Assembly (NCBI GenBank): GCA_045593985.1
Contig: JAZNXR010000097.1
Location: 1-20,934, forward strand
DNA length: 20,934 bases
From: Colimorpha_A sp045593985
GTDB lineage: Bacteria; Bacillota; Clostridia; Oscillospirales; CAG-272
Direction: 5' to 3'
A program made the position numbers and the translations under genes. The notes under the pieces were generated by a model. It saw nothing but the letters and a program-made list of their open reading frames with translations, did not search any database and had not been told where the DNA came from. Positions 7,908 to 14,218 of the stretch are shown piece by piece (position 1 is the first letter of the stretch; every line of letters starts with the position of its first letter).

Positions 7908-8127
7908 TGTTTTATTCCTTTCGGATGATGGTGTTATTCTTTACACGAGATCCCGATGCCGTGCACGGCATCGCCCTCCGGGTTCGACTTCATCCCGCCG
8001 CGTCATTCTGAGCGAAGCGGAGCGTAGTCGAACGGCGTAGCCGCGCGAAGTGAAACGAAGCGGAATCTCGGCGGGATTCCGCTCAGGATGACAAAAGCGG
8101 AACTCCGCTCAGGATGACGCGCGGAAT
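7908..8127. repeat. Repeat-bearing gap between hdrC and hdrA with MITE/REP-like inverted repeats
   Basis: No gene is visible here. GTCATTCTGAGCG at 8002-8014 is matched, with one mismatch, by the inverted CGCTCAGGATGAC at 8080-8092 and again at 8106-8118, giving an element of about 117 bp with two right ends. Inside it, AGCGGAATC at 8059-8067 and GATTCCGCT at 8075-8083 form a perfect 9-bp stem. Next to it, 7954-7973 is a perfect 20-bp palindrome centred on GTGCAC. Similar GTCATTCTGAGCG/CAGGATGAC intergenic elements are, from general knowledge, widespread in bacterial genomes, notably Clostridia. The element contains no ORF and interrupts an otherwise tight gene string. It could stabilise or attenuate the transcript. 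I see no U-rich tract that would make it a normal terminator on the minus strand. Confidence 0.75.
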
Positions 8128-8505
8128 TTATTTACTATACTTACGGAACGCCGTTACGATCGCCTGCTGCGGAAGCTCTGGATCAAGAAGCGGCGGAATA
8201 TCGTCTGCTTTAAGATGATTTTCGCCCTGCGGACGGACTGCAAGCAGTCGGATAGCCTCAATAAGCTTTGCAGGCTCAACGCCGCGCGGACATCTTTCGA
8301 TGCAGGCATAGCAGGTCAGGCACTTATATACCGATTCCGACTTTATAAGCGGCTCGATATTTCCCTTTTTAACCATCGCCACAAACTGATGCGGATGGTA
8401 TTCCATTTCGTTATACGAGGGGCACGCACCGGAGCATTTGCCGCAAGCCATACACTTGCGCACGTCAACGCCGCTCATTAAAAGAACTTGTTCTTTAAGA
8501 TTCAT
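8128..8505 (-). CDS. hdrC: HdrC-like iron-sulfur subunit, short form
   Basis: A 125-residue small iron-sulfur subunit that connects HdrA with HdrB. Two complete CxxCxxCxxxCP motifs lie at C18/C21/C24/C28 and C62/C65/C68/C72, the classical HdrC pair. It is shorter than typical methanogen HdrC (roughly 180-190 residues), ending about 50 residues after the second motif, but both cluster sites are whole and there is no sign of a frameshift. The ATG lies 1 bp after the hdrB stop codon and the GGAGG ribosome site is inside the last codons of hdrB, so the two are co-translated. Downstream comes the repeat-bearing gap before hdrA. Confidence 0.88.
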   Translation of the reverse strand: MNLKEQVLLMSGVDVRKCMACGKCSGACPSYNEMEYHPHQFVAMVKKGNIEPLIKSESVYKCLTCYACIERCPRGVEPAKLIEAIRLLAVRPQGENHLKADDIPPLLDPELPQQAIVTAFRKYSK

Positions 8506-8506
8506 A

Positions 8507-9289
8507 TTACGCCTCCGTTATTCCAAGTGCAGTTGCGAGCAGCTCGGTAAAGTATTTTACTTCGCTCTCGCCGTTTGCGCTTTCGAGGTTGTAAAGGCAT
8601 AGCGGGCAGGCGGTAATAATAATATCAGCACCAAAACCGTTTGCGGATGCGACGATCTTTTCGCTCTTCTTTACCGTTGCCGACTTATCCTCAAGCGCAA
8701 CGTAACCGCCGCAGCATTCATTTCTGTACGGATACATTACCGGCTCGCCGCCGATAGCGCGGATAAAGTCCTCAAGTATCTTCGGGTTTTCGGGATCGTC
8801 CATATCCATAACGCCCGAGGGACGGAGGAGCAGGCATCCGTAATACGCCGCTATCTTCTTGCCCGTAAAGGGATTTACGACCTGCTTTCGAAGCTCGTCG
8901 AAGCCGATCTCGTCACGGAGATATTCGAGAAAATGAATTACTCTCGTTTTGCCCTCAAAGGGCTTTTCGGGCTTGACGTAATTATTCACCTTAAAGGCGA
9001 AATCCGTATCTGAAACAAGGTCGTTTCGTACTCTTTTAAGCACATTATGGCAAGCCGAGCAGAGGGTAATTATATCCTCGCCCTTGCTTTCGGCTTCAAG
9101 AAGCGCACGAACGGAGGAAAGCTTCGTTGCGATCTCGTCCTTCGATGCGGTATATGCGCCGCCGCAGCATTGCCAATTATCAAGCTCACGCAAGGACGCC
9201 CCAAGCGCCTCGGCGCAAAGACGTGCGGTACGGTCAAGCTCCTTTGCTTTAGTTTTAAGAGTACAGCCGGGATAGTAACTGTATGTCAT
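8507..9289 (-). CDS. hdrB: HdrB-like subunit with two complete CCG domains
   Basis: A 260-residue HdrB-family protein. Both CCG motifs that ligate the non-cubane [4Fe-4S] clusters of HdrB are intact: C9, C41-C42, C77/C80, and C152, C192-C193, C228/C231. In methanogens this subunit reduces the CoM-S-S-CoB heterodisulfide, in Desulfovibrio the partner is thought to be DsrC, and the same domain forms the C-terminus of TfrB in thiol:fumarate reductase. A DsrC or methanogenic disulfide is not expected in this organism. As fumarate reductase genes lie in the same string, I infer that HdrB passes the high-potential electrons towards FrdB, or that a small thiol/disulfide carrier serves between them. 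AAAGGAAAA precedes the ATG. No convincing promoter is visible just upstream. Confidence 0.9.
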   Translation of the reverse strand: MTYSYYPGCTLKTKAKELDRTARLCAEALGASLRELDNWQCCGGAYTASKDEIATKLSSVRALLEAESKGEDIITLCSACHNVLKRVRNDLVSDTDFAFKVNNYVKPEKPFEGKTRVIHFLEYLRDEIGFDELRKQVVNPFTGKKIAAYYGCLLLRPSGVMDMDDPENPKILEDFIRAIGGEPVMYPYRNECCGGYVALEDKSATVKKSEKIVASANGFGADIIITACPLCLYNLESANGESEVKYFTELLATALGITEA

Positions 9290-9659
9290 AAGATTTTCCT
9301 TTGCGATATTTATGTGTGGATTGATTACACTTCTTTAGGGCGGCGGGAGCAAGCCCCCGCCCTACAAATGCGTTGATTAGCGTTTTAATCTCTACAATAT
9401 AGTGAGCGTGGGAGTGCGGTGCGTCGAGGTAGGGGTTCCCTGAAACGAGCGAATGCGAGTTTTGGGGGTTCCCGAGGTTGTCGCACCCTACAATGACGCG
9501 GGAGTAACAATTTGACGTAGAAAAGCTTCCTTAAACCGAAAGGGGATCCCAAAGGGGAAAACGTGTGAAAATTTGCCTTCGCAAATTTTCATTGGTTTGC
9601 CCCTTGGCGTGGTTTCTTTTGAGAACTTTTCTTTGCACGAGCAAAGAAAAGTGGAAAAT
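9290..9659. repeat. 370-bp hairpin-rich gap between fumC and hdrB
   Basis: No credible gene is seen. From high to low coordinates it holds a perfect 12-bp stem at 9625-9652 (CTTTTCTTTGC, loop ACGA) just after the fumC stop; an 11-bp stem at 9566-9591 (GAAAATTTGC, loop CTTC); a stretch at 9432-9492 bounded by GTAGGG and CCCTAC inverted ends; and a GC-rich near-perfect hairpin at 9336-9364 (TAGGGCGGCGGG paired with CCCCCGCCCTA). The sequence looks unlike the surrounding coding DNA and resembles the dispersed intergenic repeats of Clostridia genomes (recollection, not a search). None of the hairpins is followed on the minus strand by a clean U-tract, so full termination after fumC is not established. 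A clear -35/-10 pair for hdrB was not found. Confidence 0.6.
9625..9652 (-). terminator. Perfect stem-loop just downstream of fumC, possible attenuator or processing site
   Basis: A 12-bp perfect inverted repeat with a four-base loop starts 7 bp after the fumC stop codon. The minus-strand sequence following it (TTCTCAAAAG) is only weakly T-rich, so this may be an inefficient terminator or a 3'-end stabilising hairpin. Efficient termination here would make mdh-fumC a separate transcript from hdrB onward. Confidence 0.45.
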
Positions 9660-11036
9660 TTACACCATCTTTTCGGGATGGAATACCTCGTCGAAGCGTT
9701 CGGGAGTGAGGAAGCCGAGCTGAACGCAGGCTTCTTTAAGCGAAATATTGTCCTTATACGCCTTTTTTGCGGTCTTTGCGGCGTTTTCATAACCAATATA
9801 GGGGTTAAGCGCCGTTACGAGCATAAGCGAATTGTGAAGATTATGCGCCATCTTTTCACGGTTTGCCTTGATACCTACTGCACAGTTGTTGTTGAAGGAA
9901 AGAATACTGTCAGCAAGCAAGCGAACCGACTGAAGAAAATTGTAAATGCAGACCGGCATAAAGACGTTAAGCTCAAAATTTCCCTGCGATGCCGCCATGC
10001 CGACTGCAACGTCGTTGCCCATTACCTGTACCGCAACCATCGTCACCGCCTCGCACTGAGTCGGATTGACCTTACCGGGCATAATAGACGAACCCGGCTC
10101 GTTTTCGGGAATGAATATCTCACCAAGACCGTCACGGGGGCCTGATGCGAGCCAACGGACGTCGTTAGCTATCTTCATCATATCAGAGGCAAGCGCCTTG
10201 AGCGCGCCGTGTGCAAATACAAGCTCGTCCTTTGATGTAAGAGCGTGGAATTTATTTTGAGCAGTTACAAAAGGCTTGCCGGTAATATCTGCTACCGCCT
10301 TCGCAACCTCCTCCGAGAAGCCCTTGGGGGCGTTGAGTCCCGTTCCGACGGCAGTTCCGCCGAGCGCAAGCTCATACAGCGGCTTAAGCGCCATAACTAT
10401 CATTTCTCTATCACGGACAAGGCTGCTTCTCCATCCGCTGATCTCCTGCGAGAACTTGATGGGAGTTGCATCCTGAAGGTGAGTTCTGCCGCACTTTACG
10501 GCATCCTCGTTTTCCTTTTCAAGACGCTCAAAGGTCGCTATCAGCGTATCGATTGCAGGCAGGAGCTTGTTTTCGATTTCCAGCACCGCCGAGATGTGCA
10601 TTGCGGTCGGGAAGGTATCGTTTGACGACTGTGACATATTAATATCGTCATTCGGGTGAAGGAGCTTCTTCCCTGCGATCTCGTTTCCACGGTTAGCGAT
10701 GACCTCGTTCGCATTCATGTTCGACTGCGTACCGCTTCCCGTCTGCCATACAACGAGGGGGAAATGGTCGTTGAGCGAGCCCGAAATAACCTCGTCGCAC
10801 GCCTTCTTGATAGCATCAAGCTTTTCAGGAGTCATCTTTTCGGGCTTCAGGAGAGAATTTGCAATTGCCGCTGCCTTTTTTAAGATTCCGAAGGCATGGG
10901 TTATCTCACGGGGCATGACCTCGTTGCCCACTCCGATACGGAAATTTTCGGAGCTTCTCTGCGTCTGTGCGCCCCAATATTTATCGGCGGGGACTTTAAC
11001 CTCGCCCATTGAATCGTGTTCTATGCGGTATTCCAT
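9660..11036 (-). CDS. fumC: Class II fumarate hydratase
   Basis: A 458-residue oxygen-stable, iron-independent fumarase of the aspartase/fumarase superfamily, interconverting malate and fumarate in the cytoplasm. The signature GSSIMPGKVN at residues 315-324 supplies the mobile-loop catalytic serine, GRTHLQDATP near 183-192 supplies the conserved histidine (H186), and SGTQSNMNANEVIANRG (101-117) and SQSSNDTFPTAMH (135-147) form the remaining substrate pocket. Length is normal. Aspartase is a close relative, but the sequence is FumC-like throughout and the preceding gene is a predicted malate dehydrogenase. It lies 11 bp after that gene with AAGGAG upstream of the ATG, so the two form an operon. 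In this context it most likely runs as malate dehydration, feeding fumarate to the FrdAB module. Confidence 0.95.
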   Translation of the reverse strand: MEYRIEHDSMGEVKVPADKYWGAQTQRSSENFRIGVGNEVMPREITHAFGILKKAAAIANSLLKPEKMTPEKLDAIKKACDEVISGSLNDHFPLVVWQTGSGTQSNMNANEVIANRGNEIAGKKLLHPNDDINMSQSSNDTFPTAMHISAVLEIENKLLPAIDTLIATFERLEKENEDAVKCGRTHLQDATPIKFSQEISGWRSSLVRDREMIVMALKPLYELALGGTAVGTGLNAPKGFSEEVAKAVADITGKPFVTAQNKFHALTSKDELVFAHGALKALASDMMKIANDVRWLASGPRDGLGEIFIPENEPGSSIMPGKVNPTQCEAVTMVAVQVMGNDVAVGMAASQGNFELNVFMPVCIYNFLQSVRLLADSILSFNNNCAVGIKANREKMAHNLHNSLMLVTALNPYIGYENAAKTAKKAYKDNISLKEACVQLGFLTPERFDEVFHPEKMV

Positions 11037-11047
11037 TTTACTTCTCC

Positions 11048-11992
11048 TTATATTTTGAGCTGGTTTATTACTTCCTTGAGCTTATCTGCGCTGTAACGAA
11101 GCTTTGCTATTTCGTCATCGGTAAGCGTGGAAATAAGCTTTCCGTTTACGCCGCCCTTGCCGACTATCGAAAGGACGGAAAGGCATACGTCGCTTATTCC
11201 GTATTCGCCGTTCATCATTGTTGAAACGGAAAGCGCGGTATCAATTCCGCGGAATACGCTTGAGCAGATATGATTTACCGTGAGGGCAATAGCATAGTAG
11301 GTTGCGCCCTTTGCGGTAATGATCGTAGAGCCGGACTTTCTTACGTATTCCTCGATCTCATCGTGATTAAAGCCAGAGCCGTCAACCTGAAGCCCCTTTG
11401 ACCGAGCGTACATATCGATCGGCGTTCCCGATATAGTCGCAAGCGACCACGGTACGAAGGACGTATCGCCGTGTTCACCGAACACGTTTGCGTGAACATT
11501 CTGCATGCTTATTGAGAATATCTCGGCGATCTTCGAGCGAAGTCGCGCGGTATCAAGAAGCGCACCCGAGCCGATTATCTGCTTTTCGGGAAGTCCTGAG
11601 CAACGGCAGAAAACGTATGTCAGTATATCAACGGGGTTGCTGACAATGATATATACCGCATTCGGCGCGACCGAGGTGATTCTCGGAATTATGCTCTTCA
11701 TAATATCAACATTCGTCTGGGCGAGGTCTAAACGTGACTGTCCCGGACGGCGCGCAATACCCGAAGTTATAATTACGATATCGGAATTTATCGCATCGGA
11801 ATAATCTCCTGCATATATATTTATCGGCGGAGTAAAGGGAGCGCCCTGTCTTATATCCATGGCTTCACCGAATGCCTTTTGCTCGTTGATATCAATAAGC
11901 AAAACCTCCGAAGCATTGCCGCTGACCGCGAGAGTGTATGCAATTGTCGCGCCGACGGAACCGGCGCCGATAATCGTAACTTTTCTTCCCAT
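11048..11992 (-). CDS. mdh: LDH/MDH-family dehydrogenase, predicted malate dehydrogenase
   Basis: A 314-residue NAD-dependent 2-hydroxyacid dehydrogenase of the lactate/malate family. Seen: NAD fold GAGSVGATIAY (9-19), catalytic pair D147 and H174 (GEHGD), and substrate-carboxylate arginine R150. The residue that separates lactate from malate enzymes (position 102 in LDH numbering, Gln in LDH, Arg in MDH) is Arg here, in SGIARRPGQSR (R81). The downstream region keeps a Thr (GATYYA, T231) at the approximate place of LDH T246, so the backbone is LDH-like with an MDH-type discriminator. In Bacillus LDH the single Gln102Arg change is known to convert specificity to oxaloacetate/malate. With fumC 11 bp downstream, oxaloacetate reduction to malate is the best call; automated tools would probably say L-lactate dehydrogenase. 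A GAAAGG ribosome site precedes the ATG. Confidence 0.8.
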   Translation of the reverse strand: MGRKVTIIGAGSVGATIAYTLAVSGNASEVLLIDINEQKAFGEAMDIRQGAPFTPPINIYAGDYSDAINSDIVIITSGIARRPGQSRLDLAQTNVDIMKSIIPRITSVAPNAVYIIVSNPVDILTYVFCRCSGLPEKQIIGSGALLDTARLRSKIAEIFSISMQNVHANVFGEHGDTSFVPWSLATISGTPIDMYARSKGLQVDGSGFNHDEIEEYVRKSGSTIITAKGATYYAIALTVNHICSSVFRGIDTALSVSTMMNGEYGISDVCLSVLSIVGKGGVNGKLISTLTDDEIAKLRYSADKLKEVINQLKI

Positions 11993-12031
11993 TGAAATAA
12001 ATTACCTTTCAAAAAACAATATTACATGATA

Positions 12032-12060
12032 AGTATATCAAAATATTCATATAAATTCAA
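12032..12060 (-). promoter_or_regulatory. Sigma-A promoter of mdh-fumC
   Basis: On the minus strand TTGAAT (12055-12060) and TATACT (12032-12037) are separated by 17 bp, close to the sigma-A consensus. Transcription would begin near 12024, giving a leader of about 30 nt before the mdh ATG at 11992, which has its own GAAAGG ribosome site. Confidence 0.8.
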
Positions 12061-12244
12061 GAGCAAATAAGGAATACCGATATTTTTTTATCGAATTGTT
12101 TTTCTGCAATTTTACCCTCTTTTTGGCTACATTGGTGCGAATATTGCAAAACACCGCCGAATATTCACGAAATTTTCTATTCATAAGCCCAAAAGATTAT
12201 CATTTTCCGCCTATTTAACATATATTTTAGGAATGTCGGCATAT

Positions 12245-12284
12245 AAAAAAGCAGATATCGAAAATGTTCGATATCTGCTTTTTT
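12245..12284 (-). terminator. Intrinsic terminator after lysR, able to act in both directions
   Basis: A perfect 18-bp inverted repeat, AAAAAAGCAGATATCGAA against its complement, with a four-base loop. On the minus strand it ends in a T run and lies 17 bp after the lysR stop. Because the stem begins and ends in A and T runs it could also stop plus-strand transcription. It separates the heat-shock/prmA/lysR operon from mdh. Confidence 0.9.
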
Positions 12285-12301
12285 CACAAATTTATATACC
12301 G

Positions 12302-13243
12302 TTAATTATATATTCTACCAAATGCAACCATGTTTTTCAGCTCATAAAGCTTGTCAATAAAGCGTCTGTCAAGCTCGCTGAGCTTCGTTCCCTCTCGGGT
12401 GATCATAACGTCCTTATACTTATGTGCCGGAGCGTCACATTCTCTTTGAACAAGACCGTAGCGCGCAAGTATGCTTTCCGGCATCGGAGACACCCACATA
12501 AAGGAGGACGTCATTGTCGAAAGCATAAGGAAGGGGCTTGTTCCCTTATAGAGATTTACGACCTTCTTGCCCGACAGATTAAGCGAAAGATTTTCGCTCT
12601 GCGCAACATTGATATACGGCACGTTACAGTCGCCGTGAGTTATCTCGACATACGGCGCAAAATCCGAAAGCGAGAGCTTGCTTCTCTCTGCAAGCGGATG
12701 CTTTTCCGACATAAGCGCCAGGCTTTCAAACTCCCATACCGTCTCGCATTTGAGCCCCTTATCACGGCAGAAATCGGCAAAATACGGCTCGTACTGCGTT
12801 TGATAGCGTATAACTCCGAGGTTGAATATTCCGTCCGAAACCATATTCACGCCGTCAATTGACGTCGTTTCTCCGAGGTTTACGTCAATCGGCTTGCCGT
12901 CATCAAGGGAGGCAACGAATTCTCTTGCCGCAACAGAGGCGTAGCTTCCGCGAGGCACGCAGACGTTAAAGCTCTGCATATCGGGATCCTTATCACGGCA
13001 AATGCTCTGCATTTCCTCGATTTGTGAAAGAATATTCTTTGCGTAACGGAGAAATTCCTGTCCCTTATCGGTCGGTACAACTCCACGTGAGGTGCGCTTA
13101 AAAATCACTATTCCGAGGCTTTCCTCAAGCTCCTTTATTGACTTTGAAAGATTCGGCTGCCCCATAAAAAGGTTTTCTGCCGCCTGCGTGATGGATCCTG
13201 TTTTTTCCACCTCAAGGGCATATTTAAAATGCTGGGTATTCAT
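12302..13243 (-). CDS. LysR-type transcriptional regulator
   Basis: A 313-residue LysR-family regulator. The N-terminal winged helix-turn-helix (residues 1-60) has the standard pattern FKYALEVEKTGSITQAAENL, then QPNLSKSIKELEESLG and FKRTSRGVVPTDKG. A linker helix and an effector-binding domain of about 210 residues follow. The start is 1 bp after the prmA stop, with AAAGGACGG in the end of prmA, so it is translated from the prmA message. A strong terminator follows. The effector is not recognisable. LysR proteins often control a neighbouring unit, and the next unit is mdh-fumC and the fumarate reductase string; regulation of those genes is an inference from position only, since LysR proteins more often control a divergent gene and none exists here. 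Confidence 0.92.
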   Translation of the reverse strand: MNTQHFKYALEVEKTGSITQAAENLFMGQPNLSKSIKELEESLGIVIFKRTSRGVVPTDKGQEFLRYAKNILSQIEEMQSICRDKDPDMQSFNVCVPRGSYASVAAREFVASLDDGKPIDVNLGETTSIDGVNMVSDGIFNLGVIRYQTQYEPYFADFCRDKGLKCETVWEFESLALMSEKHPLAERSKLSLSDFAPYVEITHGDCNVPYINVAQSENLSLNLSGKKVVNLYKGTSPFLMLSTMTSSFMWVSPMPESILARYGLVQRECDAPAHKYKDVMITREGTKLSELDRRFIDKLYELKNMVAFGRIYN

Positions 13244-13244
13244 A

Positions 13245-14162
13245 TCATTTACCGTCCTTTATGAACATCATTGCATTCCAGTCGTTTTCTTCAACCGTCT
13301 TAATATATGTAAGTCCGCCCTTTATCAGCGCATCTTTTACTCTTTCTTCCTGCGAATCAATTATTCCCGAAACGGCAATAAGAGCGCCGTCCTTCATGTA
13401 TCTTGCAACATCAGGCGCAAGACGAACGAGAATGTCAGCTACGATGTTCGCACAAACGAAATCGTACTTTTCCTCGCAGTCGACTCCCCGAAGGAGATCC
13501 GATATTCCGCAAACGATATTTTCACAGCCGTTAAAAAGGCAGTTTTCCTCCGCTACCTTGATCGCAACGGGATCAATATCATAAGCAAAAACCTTGCCCG
13601 CGCCGAGCTTTGATGCGGCAATTGCGAGAATTCCGCTTCCCGTTCCGATATCAAGCACTCGGTCGCCTGCTTTTATGTATTCCTCCATAAGAAGCGAGCA
13701 AAGACGGGTTGTTTCGTGCGTTCCCGTTCCGAAAGCCATTCCGGGATCCATTTTGAGAACGATATCGTTTTCGCCGGGCTCATACTCCTCCCAGCTCGGA
13801 ACGACAATAAGCTTATTACCGATGCGAACGGGCTTATAATACTGCTTCCACGAATCCGCCCAGTCCTCCTCCTTCATACCCGAAAGAGTCAGCTCATATT
13901 CGATTCCGTTCAAGCGCTCCTTTATAAATGCAACGCACTCGGCAGGATTTCTTTCGTCAGGAATATAAACACTTACCGCGCCAACCGTTCTGTCGGCATT
14001 TATCAGCGATTCGTCAATCAGCTCACCGTAGCAGTGGTCGAGGGTGTCGACCTCGTTTGCATCTTCAATCATAAGGCCGTTATCGACCATGCTCATTACA
14101 GCGCAAACGGTATCAAGATCCTTAATTCCGCAGGCTACTCGAATTTGTGTCCAGTTATTCAT
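13245..14162 (-). CDS. prmA: Ribosomal protein L11 methyltransferase
   Basis: A 305-residue SAM-dependent methyltransferase that trimethylates ribosomal protein L11. The PrmA signature MDPGMAFGTGTHETT lies near residues 138-152, the SAM-binding motif LDIGTGSGILA at 170-180, the acidic loop YDIDP at 194-198, and the catalytic-loop equivalent CANIVADIL at 237-245. The N-terminal 100 residues form the L11-recognition domain. Placement after dnaJ is the usual arrangement in Bacillota. The 56-bp dnaJ-prmA gap contains an imperfect hairpin (GCCGAG paired with CTCGGC, about 14189-14213). AGGAAA lies about 5-8 nt before the ATG. Confidence 0.95.
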   Translation of the reverse strand: MNNWTQIRVACGIKDLDTVCAVMSMVDNGLMIEDANEVDTLDHCYGELIDESLINADRTVGAVSVYIPDERNPAECVAFIKERLNGIEYELTLSGMKEEDWADSWKQYYKPVRIGNKLIVVPSWEEYEPGENDIVLKMDPGMAFGTGTHETTRLCSLLMEEYIKAGDRVLDIGTGSGILAIAASKLGAGKVFAYDIDPVAIKVAEENCLFNGCENIVCGISDLLRGVDCEEKYDFVCANIVADILVRLAPDVARYMKDGALIAVSGIIDSQEERVKDALIKGGLTYIKTVEENDWNAMMFIKDGK

Positions 14163-14218
14163 ATCAATTTCCTATTATAGCACAGATTGCCGAGCGGAAT
14201 TTTTCCTCTCGGCTCTGC

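Larger units (their letters stand above)
11993..12301. other. Control region between lysR and mdh
   Basis: 309 bp, AT-rich and non-coding. It holds the lysR terminator (12245-12284), the mdh promoter (12032-12060), and an upstream stretch with the 8-bp direct repeat CGAATATT at 12138-12145 and 12158-12165, exactly 20 bp apart. No riboswitch-like or other conserved structure was recognised. The stretch between the terminator and the promoter is long enough to hold a regulator site, for example for the neighbouring LysR protein. Confidence 0.55.

Noticed and set aside
9488..9796. A 102-codon minus-strand frame overlapping the end of fumC and the hairpin-rich gap
   Set aside because: It lies mostly in repeat-like DNA, overlaps fumC in another frame, has no ribosome site of note and no recognisable domain.
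11993..12240. Riboswitch or T-box in the mdh leader
   Set aside because: The predicted leader from the promoter to the ATG is only about 30 nt, too short for such an element, and no conserved fold was recognised upstream.
14166..14184. TGCTATAAT, an extended -10-like sequence before prmA
   Set aside because: Transcription from it would start within or after the prmA ribosome site, leaving no usable leader, and there is no -35 box; prmA is better explained as part of the dnaK operon.
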